From: Burkholderiaceae bacterium
Lineage (GTDB): Bacteria; Pseudomonadota; Gammaproteobacteria; Burkholderiales; Burkholderiaceae_E
DNA: 64,000 nucleotides
NCBI GenBank assembly: GCA_027493945.1
Contig: JAOSJU010000001.1
Location: 434,001 to 498,000, forward strand
Direction: 5' to 3'
Under the pieces are notes generated by a model. The model saw only the letters and a program-made list of their open reading frames with translations, searched no databases and had not been told where the DNA came from. Position numbers and translations under genes: made by a program. Shown here in pieces: positions 1 through 13,268 of the stretch (position 1 is the stretch's first letter; every line of letters starts with the position of its first letter).

Positions 1-457
1 AGCGGGTGCAGTGGATGCAGCGCGTCATCTCGTCGGCCGAGATCAGCGGCCCCACCGACTTGCGGAACACCACCCGCTTGGGCTCGACGAAGCGCGAGGC
101 CGAATACCCGTAGCCGACGGAGAGATCCTGAAGCTGGCACTCGCCGCCCTGGTCGCACACCGGGCAGTCGAGCGGATGGTTGATCAGCAGGAACTCCATC
201 ACGCCCTTCTGGGCGCGCACCGCCGTTTCCGAGTGCGTGCGCACCTTCATGCCGTTGGCCACCGGCGTCGCGCAGGCCGGCAGCGGCTTGGGCGCCTTCT
301 CGACCTCGACCAGGCACATCCGGCAGTTCGCGGCGATGGAGAGCTTCTTGTGATAGCAGAAGTGCGGCACGTAGATGTCGAGCGTGTCCGCCGCGTGCAT
401 CAGCATGCTGCCTTCGGGTACCTCGACTTCCCTGCCGTCGATCTCCAGCTTGACCAT
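1..457 (-). CDS. nuoG: NADH-quinone oxidoreductase subunit G (5' part only)
   Basis: Peripheral-arm subunit of respiratory complex I that carries several iron-sulfur clusters between the NuoF/E module and quinone. Only the first 152 codons are in the window; the gene runs off the left edge. The start at 457 gives MVKLEIDGREVEVPEG, the usual opening of the [2Fe-2S] ferredoxin-like domain. Cysteines are visible in HFCYHKKLS, NCRMCLVEVE and LPACATPV, and the second cluster region in LDCPVCDQGGECQLQDLS. It lies 39 bases downstream of nuoF in the nuo operon. No frame break is seen in the visible part. Confidence 0.95.
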   Translation of the reverse strand, partial: MVKLEIDGREVEVPEGSMLMHAADTLDIYVPHFCYHKKLSIAANCRMCLVEVEKAPKPLPACATPVANGMKVRTHSETAVRAQKGVMEFLLINHPLDCPVCDQGGECQLQDLSVGYGYSASRFVEPKRVVFRKSVGPLISADEMTRCIHCTR

Positions 458-496
458 CTCGTATCCGTCAGTCGTTCGTTTCGGGGGCGCCGGCGC

Positions 497-1833
<1,337 letters not shown>

Positions 1834-1837
<4 letters not shown>

Positions 1838-2344
1838 TTCGCGTTCCGCAGCTCGTCGAGCAGGGCGTCGAGCTTCTGGTTGTCCATGAAGCTGCACATG
1901 CGCTTGTTGTTGACCAGCATCACCGGGGCGTCGCCGCACGACCCCAGGCACTCGCTTTCCTTCAGCGTGAACAGCCCGTCGGCGGTGGTTTCGCCGAAAC
2001 CGATGCCCAGCTTCTGCTTCAGGTACTCGGCCGCCCGGGTGCCGTCGCGCAGCGCGCACGGCAGGCAGGTGCACACGGCGAGGCTGTACTTGCCCGCCGG
2101 CCGCGTGTTGTACATGTTGTAGAAGGTGGCGACTTCGTGCACCGCGATCGGCGGCATGCCGAGGTACGCCGCGATTTCCTCGGTGACCTGCTGCGACACC
2201 CAGCCGGTTTCGTCCTGGGCGATCGCCAGCGCGGCCATCACCGCCGACTGCCTGTGCTCGGCGGGGGTACTTCGCGAGCTCGCGGTCGATGCGCGCGTAG
2301 GCGGCATCGCTGAGCAGTCGTTGGGGCTGGGTGACGGCGCTCAT
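1834..2344 (-). CDS. nuoE: NADH-quinone oxidoreductase subunit E, apparent frameshift
   Basis: Small [2Fe-2S] subunit of the NADH dehydrogenase module of complex I. The cysteines are in [11 protein letters not shown] and [10 protein letters not shown]. The N-terminus [19 protein letters not shown] and the remainder (from [16 protein letters not shown]) are in different frames. The switch falls at a run of five G at 2263-2267 (five C on the coding strand); four C would give the continuous reading TACCCCGCCGAGCAC. Because nuoE is needed for complex I and neighbouring genes are intact, I treat this as a likely homopolymer indel error. A genuine mutation cannot be excluded. Confidence 0.9.
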
Positions 2345-2397
2345 GGGTCGGTTCGGAGTGCGAAAACTGGGCGGGTTCGGTGCGGGTTGCGGGGGTC

Positions 2398-3651
<1,254 letters not shown>

Positions 3652-3813
3652 GAGCGTCGCCTGTCGCAGTCCGTGTTAGCGCCGCGTTACACATTGAATT
3701 TCGGCGAAGGCTAACCTGCGCGAAGCGCAGGTTAAGGCCGGCAAAGCCGGCCGGCCGAAGCCAAAATTCAGCGTGTAATTCTTGATGTCAGCCATGCGTG
3801 CTTCCCGCGGCAG

Positions 3814-4462
3814 TCACTTCTGCCCCCTCAACCCCACGTCCGGCCTCTCCACCCCGTATCGGTCGTCGCGCAGGATGCGCGGCACCACCTCGCGCGGCTC
3901 GATCGTGACCGGCTGGTAGACCACCCGCTTCTGCTCGGGGTCGTAGCGCATCTCGACGTAGCCGGAAATGGGGAAGTCTTTCCGGAACGGATGGCCGACG
4001 AAGCCGTAGTCGGTGAGGATGCGGCGCAGGTCGCCGTGGCCATCGAACACAATGCCGAAGAGGTCGAAGGCTTCGCGCTCGAACCAGTTCGCCACCGGCC
4101 AGACGCCGGTGACCGATGCGACCATCGGCATGTCGTCGTCGGCGCAGAAAGTGCGCACGCGCACCCTCCAGTTGTGGGCGACCGACAGCAGGTGCATGAC
4201 CACCGCGAAGCGCGCCCCGCTCCAGGTGCCCTCGCCGTAATCGCGGTAATCGACGCCGCACAGATCGATGAGCGTGTCGAAGCGCAGCGCCGGTTCGTCG
4301 CGCAGGCGCTCGGCAACCTGCGCGTGCGAGGCGGCGTCGATCACCACGGTGATCTCGCCCAGGCGCTCGACGAGCGAGCGGATCGAGTCGCCCAGCGAGG
4401 CGCGCAGCGCAGCCTCCAGGGTCTCGAGCCGGGTGGCCGGCAGAAGTGTGGGACAGGGGCAT
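3814..4462 (-). CDS. nuoC: NADH-quinone oxidoreductase subunit C, frame break near 5' end
   Basis: The 30-kDa-type peripheral subunit of complex I. The conserved core is clear: [36 protein letters not shown] and the tail GLRGQK. The frame carrying the core continues upstream of 4347 as [20 protein letters not shown], which is normal NuoC N-terminal sequence, but reaches no ATG, GTG or TTG before nuoB. An ATG at 4462 in a neighbouring frame (MPLSHTSAG) joins it if one base is added or removed near 4430-4440. I therefore place the start at 4462 with one frame break; starting at GTG 4347 would discard the conserved N-terminus. Confidence 0.85.
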
Positions 4463-4522
4463 GTGCGGGATCGGAAACGCGTTCGGGGCGGGGTGCGCGG
4501 CGAGCGGGGTGGAAGTGTGCGA

Positions 4523-4999
4523 CTAGCGCGCGATGGTGCTGGTGCGCCGGATCTTGCTCTGCAACTGCATGATCCCGTAGATGAGCGCCTCGGCGGTGGG
4601 CGGGCAACCGGGCACGTAGACGTCGACCGGCACGATGCGGTCGCAGCCGCGCACCACCGAGTACGAGTAGTGGTAGTAGCCGCCGCCGTTGGCGCACGAG
4701 CCCATGGAGATCACCCAGCGCGGCTCGGCCATCTGGTCGTAGACCTTGCGCAGCGCCGGCGCCATCTTGTTGCACAGCGTGCCGGCCACGATCATCACGT
4801 CGGACTGCCGCGGAGTCGGGCGATAGAACACGCCCATGCGATCGAGGTCGTATCGCGATGCGCTGGCATGCATCATCTCGACCGCGCAGCAGGCCAGGCC
4901 GAAGGTGACCGGCCACATCGAACCGGTTCGCGACCAGTTCACCAGCTTGTCGAGCTGGGTGGTGACGAAACCATCGCTCAATAATCCTTCGATCGCCAT
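4523..4999 (-). CDS. nuoB: NADH-quinone oxidoreductase subunit B
   Basis: 158-residue subunit holding cluster N2, the last iron-sulfur centre before quinone. Ligand cysteines are visible in [27 protein letters not shown] and [10 protein letters not shown]. The frame is intact and the length is typical. It lies between nuoA (43-base gap) and nuoC. Confidence 0.97.
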   Translation of the reverse strand: MAIEGLLSDGFVTTQLDKLVNWSRTGSMWPVTFGLACCAVEMMHASASRYDLDRMGVFYRPTPRQSDVMIVAGTLCNKMAPALRKVYDQMAEPRWVISMGSCANGGGYYHYSYSVVRGCDRIVPVDVYVPGCPPTAEALIYGIMQLQSKIRRTSTIAR

Positions 5000-5042
5000 T
5001 GCGCTGCTCCGAACTCGCTTCCGGGTGGCGCGCAGGACTGGG

Positions 5043-5402
5043 TCATTCCCAGTCGAGCGCCCCTTTCATCCATTCGTACACGAACCCGACGACGAGGATC
5101 GTCAGGAAGATCATCATCGAGACGAAACCGAAGAACCCGATCGCGTCGAGCGACACCGCCCACGGGAACAGGAACGCGATTTCCAGGTCGAACAGGATGA
5201 ACAGGATCGCCACCAGGTAGTAGCGAACGTCGAAGCGCATGCGCGCGTCTTCGAAGGCTTCGAAGCCGCACTCGTAGGGGGAGAGTTTCTCGGGATCGGG
5301 GCGGTTCGGGCCGAGCAGCTTGCCGATGACCAGGGGACCGACGCCGACGGCCGCGCCGACGACGATGAACAGCAGGACGGGCAGATAGTTTTCGAGGTTC
5401 AC
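5043..5402 (-). CDS. nuoA: NADH-quinone oxidoreductase subunit A
   Basis: Small membrane subunit of complex I, 119 residues with three predicted transmembrane helices (about residues 5-25, 60-80 and 90-112). The conserved loop [23 protein letters not shown], rich in acidic residues, is visible between helices 1 and 2. It is the first gene of the nuo operon and follows a likely terminator for the upstream tRNA transcript. Confidence 0.96.
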   Translation of the reverse strand: MNLENYLPVLLFIVVGAAVGVGPLVIGKLLGPNRPDPEKLSPYECGFEAFEDARMRFDVRYYLVAILFILFDLEIAFLFPWAVSLDAIGFFGFVSMMIFLTILVVGFVYEWMKGALDWE

Positions 5403-5446
5403 TTGGTTCGGTACCCGACTCTTCTTCCTACAACCCGCTGGGCCAG

Positions 5447-5481
5447 AAAAAAGTCCGCCCGGACTTGCGCCCCGAGCGGAC
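5447..5481 (-). terminator. Likely intrinsic terminator between tRNA-Leu and nuoA
   Basis: On the minus strand GTCCGC (5481-5476) can pair with GCGGAC (5458-5453), directly followed by six T (5452-5447). A smaller nested palindrome GTCCGGGCGGAC lies next to the T run. The position, after tRNA-Leu and before nuoA, fits a terminator for the tpiA-secG-tRNA transcript. Confidence 0.6.
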
Positions 5482-5596
5482 CTCCTTACCGGCTCTGCGC
5501 GCCCCGCGGCTCGATGCGCCCAGGACCGCTGCGCCCGAACCTCCTGTGTGCCTCCGGTTTCCCCACCTCGCGGCGGCCGCGGGCGGATGTCGTTGC

Positions 5597-5681
5597 TGGT
5601 GCCGACGGCGAGACTCGAACTCGCACAGCTTTCGCCACTACCCCCTCAAGATAGCGTGTCTACCAATTTCACCACGTCGGC
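5597..5681 (-). tRNA. tRNA-Leu (anticodon GAG)
   Basis: Read on the minus strand, the acceptor stem GCCGACG pairs with CGTCGGC, followed by discriminator A and an encoded CCA (5599-5597). The D-arm TGGTGAAATTGGTAGACA and T-arm GAGTTCGAGTCTC are canonical. The anticodon loop TTGAGGG within CTATC/GGTAG gives GAG. A long variable arm, as expected of a class II tRNA, is present. Its place between secG and nuoA is conserved in Burkholderiales. Confidence 0.96.
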
Positions 5682-5710
5682 CGAATCCGCAAACTCGTCA
5701 GCCCGCCATT

Positions 5711-6184
5711 CTACTTCGGAATGTCGCTCGCAGCGCCGCTTTTCGGCGCAGCCTGCCCCGGGGCTTGACCTGCGTCAGGCACCGCGGCCGGGGCCGCGCC
5801 GGTGGCCGCTGCGGGTGCGGCTGCGCCGGTAGCACCCGCCGCCGCGCCTGCGCCCGCCGGCGGAATGTCGGAGGGCGCCTTGGGCGCACCCGTGTCGACC
5901 GGCGCGGCCGGAGCGCCTTCCATCACGCTGGCCGGCGCCTCGATCGAGCGGTGGCCGATCATGGCCAGCGCCAGCGTGGTGACGAAGAACACTGCGGCCA
6001 GCACCCCGGTGGTGCGGCTCAGGAAGTTGGCAGAGCCGGTGGCGCCGAACAGGCTGCCCGAGGCACCGCCGCCGAACGCAGCGCCCATGTCGGCGCCCTT
6101 GCCGTGTTGCAGCAGCACCAGGACGATCACGCCGAAGGCGGTGATCACCTGAACGATCATCAGGAGGTTGTTCAACCAGTTCAT
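5711..6184 (-). CDS. secG: Preprotein translocase subunit SecG
   Basis: Auxiliary membrane subunit of the SecYEG channel. Two transmembrane helices (about residues 5-25 and 57-77) flank the conserved GADMGAAFGGGASGSLFG loop. At 157 residues it is longer than E. coli SecG because of an Ala/Pro/Gly-rich C-terminal tail of about 70 residues, a feature common in betaproteobacteria. It lies downstream of tpiA and upstream of tRNA-Leu. Confidence 0.94.
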   Translation of the reverse strand: MNWLNNLLMIVQVITAFGVIVLVLLQHGKGADMGAAFGGGASGSLFGATGSANFLSRTTGVLAAVFFVTTLALAMIGHRSIEAPASVMEGAPAAPVDTGAPKAPSDIPPAGAGAAAGATGAAAPAAATGAAPAAVPDAGQAPGQAAPKSGAASDIPK

Positions 6185-6235
6185 CGAAGCTTCTCCGCGC
6201 GCCCGCGCTTCACCGCGCCGGGCATGGTGTGTGTG

Positions 6236-7018
6236 TCAGGCCCCCGCCGCCGCGCGGCAGATGGCCAGGAAATCGTCGGCGACCAGCGAGGCGCCGCCGA
6301 TCAGGCCGCCGTCGACGCCGGGCATCACGAACAGGCCCGCCGCATTGGCCGGCTTGACGCTGCCGCCGTAGAGGATGCGAGTGGCGCCGGCATGCCGATA
6401 GCCTTGCTGCGCGAGCCGCTCTCGCACGAAACGATGCGCCGCCTGCGCCATCTCGGGCGAGGCGGTGCGCCCGGTGCCGATCGCCCAGACCGGCTCGTAG
6501 GCGAGCACCACCCGCTCGGCGGGCAGCGGGTGCGCCGCATCGACCAGCGCCGCGACGATCGCGTCGACCTGCCGGCCGAGCACCGTCTCGGTGCGGCCGG
6601 CTTCGCGCTCTTCGAGCGTCTCGCCGATGCAGGCGATGACGCCCACGCCGTGGACCATGCACATCGAGACTTTCGCCGCCACCTGCTCGTCGGTTTCGCC
6701 GGCCAGTTGCCGGCGCTCGGAATGGCCGACGATCGCCCACCGGCAGCCGAGGTCGGCCAGCATCGAGGCCGACACGTCGCCGGTGCAGGCGCCGTTGGGC
6801 AGCGCGGAGACATCTTGTGCGCCCCAGGCAATGCCGGTGTCGCCGAGCCAGGCGGCAGCCTGGCCCAGGTACGGGTAAGGCGGGCAGACCACGACTTCGA
6901 CCAGCGGCACGGAGGCATGGCCGAGATCGGCGCGCAGCGCGGTGAACAGCTGCTCGTTCGAGACGATGTCGCCGTTCATCTTCCAGTTGCCGGCAACGAG
7001 CGGCTTGCGGGCCTTCAT
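6236..7018 (-). CDS. tpiA: Triosephosphate isomerase
   Basis: Interconverts dihydroxyacetone phosphate and glyceraldehyde 3-phosphate. About 260 residues, the usual TIM length. The catalytic lysine is in GNWKMNG, the histidine in IVGHSERR and the glutamate in AYEPVWAIGTG; the phosphate-binding loop ILYGGSVKPAN is present. The start at 7018 (MKARKPLVAGNWKMNG) matches the family; an upstream in-frame extension to 7078 has no family support. An IS element ends about 115 bases upstream, so native promoter spacing may be altered. Confidence 0.96.
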   Translation of the reverse strand: MKARKPLVAGNWKMNGDIVSNEQLFTALRADLGHASVPLVEVVVCPPYPYLGQAAAWLGDTGIAWGAQDVSALPNGACTGDVSASMLADLGCRWAIVGHSERRQLAGETDEQVAAKVSMCMVHGVGVIACIGETLEEREAGRTETVLGRQVDAIVAALVDAAHPLPAERVVLAYEPVWAIGTGRTASPEMAQAAHRFVRERLAQQGYRHAGATRILYGGSVKPANAAGLFVMPGVDGGLIGGASLVADDFLAICRAAAGA

Positions 7019-7133
7019 CGGTTTCCGTCGGGGTCGGGTAAACCCATGATTGTACGGGGGGCCCGCAAAGCGGGTCAATTTGTCCGGCGCGGCCTGTGTG
7101 GCCGGCGCGGCCTGCCGTCGGTTCGGGCGCTAA

Positions 7134-8067
7134 GAACTTATCCGTAAATAGGTAAACTGTCGTTCCGAGCCGCACCGTGCGCGGCGTCGGAGCGAAGCCT
7201 TGGACAAGAAGCGAGTCGACTCATGGGTAGTGACGGACGCGTTCTGGCAACGCGTCGAGCCGCTGATTCCCGCGCGTGCCCCTGCGCCGGGAAGAAGTAC
7301 GTTCGCAAGCCCGGCGCAGGGCGCCCGCCGAAGCCGGCACGACAGGTGTTCGAAGGCATCGTGTATGTGCTGCGTACGGGATGCCAATGGAAGGCGTTGC
7401 CCGGCGAGCGCTTTGGCAGTGCCAGTGCCATTCACAAGCGTTTCCTCGAGTGGGAAGAGGCCGGCTTCTTCGAAGCGCTGTGGAAGGCGGGACTGGCCGA
7501 GTACGACGACATGCAAGGCATCGCCTGGCGATGGCAAAGTATCGATGGAGCCTTGATGAAGGCACCACTGGCGCAAGAATCTGTCGGCCCGAACCCGACG
7601 GATCGGGGAAAAAAAAGGAAGCAAGCGCCACCTGTTGGTGGACGGCCGTGGCGTCCCGTTGTCCCTCATCGTGACCGGGGCCAACGTGAATGACGGCAAG
7701 CGCCTCGACGAGGTTCTGAGTGCCATCATGGTCAAACGCAAGACCCCGCCGGCTCGACGCAGCAAGCACCTGTGTGCCGATGCAGGCTACCGAAGCGCCG
7801 AGAACCTGCGCATCATCGAGCGGCACGACTACATCGCGCATGTCGTCGACCGGCGTCGGGAAGCCGACATGAAACGGCGCAACCCGACGAACAAGGCCCG
7901 GCGCTGGGTCGTCGAGGTGTGTCACAGTTGGTTCAACCGCTTCCGCAAGCTGCTCGTGCGTTACGAGAAGCTCGAGCGTAGTTTCGTCGCGCTCAATCAC
8001 TTGGCCGCTGCCATCATCGCGTTCCGCAAGGTGCCCTCGAGCATCAACATAATTTACGGATAAGTTC
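7134..8067 (+). mobile_element. IS5-family insertion sequence (IS427-like), 934 bp
   Basis: The ends are perfect 16-bp inverted repeats, GAACTTATCCGTAAAT at 7134-7149 and its complement at 8052-8067, flanked by a 3-bp direct repeat TAA (7131-7133 and 8068-8070). This size and target duplication match the IS427 group of the IS5 family. It carries one transposase gene broken by two frameshifts. It sits in the tpiA-pssA gap, exactly at the pssA stop codon. Confidence 0.92.
7200..8063 (+). pseudogene. IS5-family transposase, two frame breaks
   Basis: DDE transposase. The N-terminal part (MDKKRVDSWVVTDAFWQRVE) leads to KKYVRKPGAGRPPKPARQVF in another frame; the break is near 7299, where one base seems missing. 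The second break is in a run of eight A (7609-7616); seven A would give RGKKGSKRHLLVDGRG. Catalytic blocks are visible: SIDGALMKAP (first D), LCADAGYRS (second D) and RWVVEVCHSWFNRFRKLL (E region). A programmed -1 shift on the A run would not restore the frame, so this is either an inactive copy or two indel errors. Confidence 0.85.
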
Positions 8068-8954
8068 TAAGCCCGGCCCCGGTCACGGCGTTCGTCCCCA
8101 TCTCCGTCTTCGTCGTCGTCGAGTTCGTCGGGTGCGTCGGTGCCGGCAGCGGCGCCCGCTCCGGAACCCGCCTGCCCGGCCCGCCCACCCCACGGCGGCG
8201 GCCCGCCGCGGCGCCAGCGCAGGAACCACAGCACGTAGCCCGAGAACCCGTAGAGCAGAAACAGCGAGAACAGCACCACCGGCGGATCGGAGGAGACCAG
8301 CACGAACAGCAGCACGACGCCGATCACGAAGATGAACGGCACGCTCTTCTTCAGGTTGATGTCCTTGAAGCTGTAGAACGGTGCGTTCGACACCATCGTG
8401 ATGCCGGCGTAGATGGTGAGCGCGAAGCTCACCCAGGCGAGATCGGCGCCCGAGGCGGTGATCCACCGGGTCTGGCGCAGGTCGGTCACGATCCAGACCA
8501 GCCCCACGACCAGCGCGGCGGCCGCCGGGCTGGGCAGTCCCTGGAAGAAGCGCTTGTCGACCACGCCGATGTTGGTGTTGAAGCGCGCCAGCCGCAGCGC
8601 GGCACCGGCCACGTAGATGAAGGCCGCCAGCCAGCCCCACTTGCCCAGCCCGCGCAGCGACCATTCGTACATGATCAGCGCGGGGGCCGCGCCGAACGAG
8701 ACCATGTCGGAGAGGCTGTCGTACTGCTCGCCGAACGCGCTCTGCGTGTTGGTCATCCGCGCGACGCGTCCGTCGAGACTGTCGAGCACCATCGCGATGA
8801 AGATCGCGATCGCCGCCGCCTCGTAGCGGCCGTTCATCGCCTGCACGATCGCGTAGAAGCCGCAGAACAGCGCCGCGGTGGTGAACGCGTTGGGCAGCAG
8901 ATAGATGCGCCGCGAGCGGCGCGGCGCCAGTCCTTCGCGGCGATCGTCATCCAT
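8067..8954 (-). CDS. pssA: CDP-diacylglycerol--serine O-phosphatidyltransferase
   Basis: Integral membrane enzyme making phosphatidylserine from CDP-diacylglycerol and serine, the first step to phosphatidylethanolamine. 295 residues with several transmembrane helices. The CDP-alcohol phosphotransferase motif is clear: DGRVAR, then G and YDSLSD. The C-terminus has a low-complexity Gly/Ala and acidic tail. Its TAG stop uses the last base of the adjacent IS element; the target sequence read without the IS would also give TAG at the same place. It overlaps psd by 8 bases. Confidence 0.95.
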   Translation of the reverse strand: MDDDRREGLAPRRSRRIYLLPNAFTTAALFCGFYAIVQAMNGRYEAAAIAIFIAMVLDSLDGRVARMTNTQSAFGEQYDSLSDMVSFGAAPALIMYEWSLRGLGKWGWLAAFIYVAGAALRLARFNTNIGVVDKRFFQGLPSPAAAALVVGLVWIVTDLRQTRWITASGADLAWVSFALTIYAGITMVSNAPFYSFKDINLKKSVPFIFVIGVVLLFVLVSSDPPVVLFSLFLLYGFSGYVLWFLRWRRGGPPPWGGRAGQAGSGAGAAAGTDAPDELDDDEDGDGDERRDRGRA

Positions 8955-9617
8955 GCGCCGGGGGCTCCGCGGACGCGGCCAGCTCGGCCAGCACGCTGGC
9001 GGTGGCGTGCACCTTCTCGCCGATCGCCACGCGCGAGCGCGCCGTGAGCGGCAGGTAGACGTCGACGCGCGAGCCGAAGCGGATGAAGCCGAAGCGCTGG
9101 CCGCGGACCAGCCGGTCGCCGGCCGCGACGTAGCACAGGATGCGGCGCGCGATCAGCCCCGCGACCTGCACGCAGGTAACCTGCGAGCCGTCGGCGCCGC
9201 GGATGAGCAGCGCGTTGCGCTCGTTGTGCTCGGATGCCTTGTCGAGGTCGGCGTTGACGAACTTGCCGGGAAAGTAGGTGACGCGCTCGACCGTGCCGTC
9301 GACCGGAGCGCGGTTCGAATGCACGTTGAACACGTTCATGAACACCGAGATCTTCAGCGCTTCGCGCCCCGCGTAGGGGTCGCGCGCGTTCGTCACCGCG
9401 ATCACCCGGCCATCGGCCGGGGCGAGCACCAGGCGCTCGCCGGCCGGCACCGACCGCGGCGGGTCGCGGAAGAACTGCAGCACGAAGAGCGCCACCAGCC
9501 AGAACGGCAGCGACCACCAGCCGCCGAACGCGGTGAACACGAGCGCCACCGCGACGGCAAGCCCGAGAAAGGGCCAGCCCTCGCGGGCGATCAGGGGTGC
9601 GGGTAGCGCGGATCCAT
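8947..9617 (-). CDS. psd: Phosphatidylserine decarboxylase proenzyme, frame break near 5' end
   Basis: Pyruvoyl enzyme converting phosphatidylserine to phosphatidylethanolamine, here the short (about 220-residue) type. The self-cleavage site is [11 protein letters not shown], where the serine becomes the pyruvoyl group. Conserved [11 protein letters not shown] and [16 protein letters not shown] are present. The N-terminal MDPRYPHP (start 9617) and [20 protein letters not shown] are out of frame by one base at a G run (9594-9597); five G instead of four gives a continuous protein. I treat this as a probable homopolymer error. It lies between ilvC and pssA in a conserved operon. Confidence 0.92.
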
Positions 9618-9654
9618 GGCGGCAAGTATACGGGCGCCGCCGCGGCGCGGGCGC

Positions 9655-10672
<1,018 letters not shown>

Positions 10673-10693
10673 TCGTTACTCTCCGTTTGGAAT

Positions 10694-11185
10694 TCAGACC
10701 TTCAAGACGCGCTCGCCCCGGGCGATGCCCGAGGCGCCGGTGCGCACGGTTTCGAGGATCGACGCGCGGTCGAGCGCGTCGATGAAGGCGTCGAGCTTGG
10801 TGCCGTCGCCGGTGAGCTCGATCGTGTAGGTGCGATCGGTCACGTCGATGATGCGGCCGCGGAAGATGTCGGCCATGCGCTTCATTTCCTCGCGCTCCTT
10901 GCCCACCGCCCTCACCTTGATCAGCATCAGCTCGCGCTCGGTGTACGGCGACTCGATGAGGTCGACTACCTTCACCACGTCGATGAGCCGGTTCAGCTGC
11001 TTGGTGATCTGCTCGATCACGTCGTCGGAGCCGCGGGTGACGATCGTCATCCGCGACAACGAGTGGTCTTCGGTGGGTGCGACGGTGAGCGTCTCGATGT
11101 TGTAGCCGCGCGCCGAAAACAGCCCCACGACCCGCGACAGCGCGCCGGGCTCGTTTTCCATCAGGATCGAAATGATGTGCTTCAT
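10694..11185 (-). CDS. ilvH: Acetolactate synthase small (regulatory) subunit
   Basis: 163-residue regulatory subunit that gives valine feedback control to the catalytic subunit. An N-terminal ACT domain is evident from SILMENEPGALSRVVGLFS and RGYNIETLTVAPT. The frame is intact. It starts 10 bases after the ilvI stop and precedes ilvC, the classic ilvI-ilvH-ilvC order. Confidence 0.96.
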   Translation of the reverse strand: MKHIISILMENEPGALSRVVGLFSARGYNIETLTVAPTEDHSLSRMTIVTRGSDDVIEQITKQLNRLIDVVKVVDLIESPYTERELMLIKVRAVGKEREEMKRMADIFRGRIIDVTDRTYTIELTGDGTKLDAFIDALDRASILETVRTGASGIARGERVLKV

Positions 11186-11195
11186 CTGCGGCTCC

Positions 11196-12918
11196 TCACA
11201 GGCTTTCCGAGCCGAGCAGCATCTCGGTCAGGCCCTTGCCCCCCTGCACCATCGGCCAGACGTTCTCGGTGGCGTCGGTGATGATGTCCAGGAACACGAG
11301 CCGATCCTTGTACTTGCCGAACGCATCGCGCAGCGCCGGTTCGACGTCGGCGGGCTTTTCCACGCGGATGCCGACATGGCCGTAGGCTTCGGCCAGCGCC
11401 ACGAAGTCGGGCAGCGCGTCCATGTACGACTCCGAGTAGCGGCTGCCGTACTCGATCTGCTGCCACTGGCGCACCATGCCGAGGTAGCGGTTGTTCAGGT
11501 TGACGATCTTCACCGGCAGGCGGTACTGCTTGCAGGTGGAGAGCTCCTGGATGCACATCTGGATCGAGCCCTCGCCGGTGATGCAGGCCACCTGCGCGCC
11601 GGGGTTGGCCACCAGCACGCCCATCGCGAACGGCAGCCCCACGCCCATCGTGCCCAGCCCGCCCGAGTTGATCCAGCGCCGCGGCTTTCTCGAACGGGTA
11701 GTACTGCGCGGCCCACATCTGGTGCTGGCCGACGTCGGAGGTGATGAAGGCGTCGCCGCCGGTGATCTCCCAGAGCTTCTGCACCACTGCCTGCGGCTTG
11801 ATGACCGTGTCGCTCGTCCGGTACTTCAGGCACTCGCGCTTGCGCCATTCGCCGATCTGCTGCCACCGGGCCTGCAGCGCCCGCGCGTTGGTCTTGTGGC
11901 CGGCGGCGAGCGCCTCCTCGACCAGTGCGATCAGGTCGGTGAGCGTCTCGCGCACGTCGCCGACGATCGGCACGTCGACCTTGACCCGCTTGGAGATCGA
12001 CGAGGGGTCGATGTCGACGTGGACGATCTTGTGCGGGTTCTGCGCGAAGTGCTTCGGGTTGCCGATCACGCGGTCGTCGAAGCGCGCGCCGATGGCGATC
12101 AGCACGTCGCAGTGCTGCATCGCCATGTTCGCCTCGTAGGTGCCGTGCATGCCCGGCATGCCGACGAACTTCTCGTCGCTCGCCCGGTAGCCGCCCAGCC
12201 CCATCAGCGTGTTGGTGACCGGAAAGCCGAGCAGGTCGACGAAGCGGTTCAGCTCGGGCGCGGCGTTGGCGAGGATGATGCCGCCGCCGGTGTAGATCAT
12301 CGGCCGCTCGGCGCCGAGGATCAGGTTCAGCGCCTTCTTGATCTGGCCCTGGTGGCCGCGGGTGACCGGGTTGTACGAGCGCATCGACACCGTCTTCGGG
12401 TACTCGAAGCGGCACTTGTTGCGGCTGACATCTTTCGGGATGTCGACCAGCACCGGCCCGGGTCGTCCGGTATTGGCGATGTGGAACGCCTTGCGGATCG
12501 TGACGGCGAGATCCTTCACGTCCTTCACGAGGAAGTTGTGCTTCACGCACGGCCGCGTGATGCCCACCGTGTCGCACTCCTGGAAGGCGTCTTCGCCGAT
12601 CGCGTGCGTGGGCACCTGGCCGGTGATGATCACCATCGGCACGGAGTCCATGTACGCGGTGGCGATGCCGGTGACCGCGTTGGTCACGCCGGGCCCGCTG
12701 GTGACCAGCGCCACGCCCACCTTCTGCGTGGAGCGCGAATACGCGTCGGCGGCGTGGACCGCCGCCTGCTCGTGCCGGACGAGGACGTGCTGAATGCGAT
12801 CCTGGTTGAAGATCGCGTCGTAGATGTAGAGGACCGCGCCTCCCGGGTACCCGAAGATGTGCGCGACACCTTCTTCCTCGAGAGAGCGAACGACGATTTC
12901 TGCGCCTGTGAGTTCCAT
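11196..12918 (-). CDS. ilvI: Acetolactate synthase large subunit, apparent frameshift
   Basis: ThDP- and FAD-dependent catalytic subunit of acetohydroxyacid synthase. It begins [20 protein letters not shown], carries the conserved [13 protein letters not shown] with the ThDP-activating glutamate region [15 protein letters not shown], and ends with [15 protein letters not shown]. One frame break at 11686-11688 (TTT on plus, AAA on the coding strand): with two A the protein reads [19 protein letters not shown]. Both halves are full length, so this is probably an indel error. The start at 12918 has a Shine-Dalgarno-like AAGGAC upstream. Confidence 0.94.
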
Positions 12919-13268
12919 TGAATGAAGTCCTTTCAAGTCCAGGGAGCCCGTCCGCCGGCGCCATGGCGGCCGTCGATGCGCGGGGATACGCGTCGAAGCG
13001 CCACGACGCAGGCCTCGGCACGGGGCCTGCGAGTTTGATCGGATGCGCCCGCTCGCTTCTCGTGAAGGCGCCCGGCGCACGCAAAGACGACGCCCCGTCC
13101 GCGCTGATTGCCGCAGCCACCAGTGCCGGAAGGGGCGCACGAGGGGTAGACGCGCAGGATACTGCAGCGCAACAGCGAGGGTCAAGGCGCCGCAATGCCG
13201 TGTGCCGGCCTTCTGCTAGCATGCGCAGCGTCTCCGTCCGCATTGCAGCCCGCTCCGACCCGACCCGA
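12919..13268. other. Divergent intergenic region ilvI / sigma factor
   Basis: 350 bases between the divergent starts of ilvI (minus) and the sigma factor (plus). I looked for a leader peptide rich in Val/Leu/Ile codons or an attenuator hairpin in front of ilvI and saw none. Promoters for both operons must lie here, but I cannot pick convincing -35/-10 pairs in this GC-rich sequence. Confidence 0.5.

Noticed and set aside
3814..4347. nuoC starting at GTG 4347
   Set aside because: The frame upstream encodes conserved NuoC N-terminal sequence ([18 protein letters not shown]), so this start would truncate the protein; a frame break near 4435 is more likely.
7609..7616. Run of eight A in the IS5 transposase as a programmed -1 frameshift site
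   Set aside because: A -1 shift leads into a frame that ends soon without transposase sequence; only a +1 shift (or seven A) restores the conserved protein.
12919..13268. Attenuator or leader peptide upstream of ilvI
   Set aside because: No short frame rich in branched-chain amino acid codons and no terminator-antiterminator pair were found.
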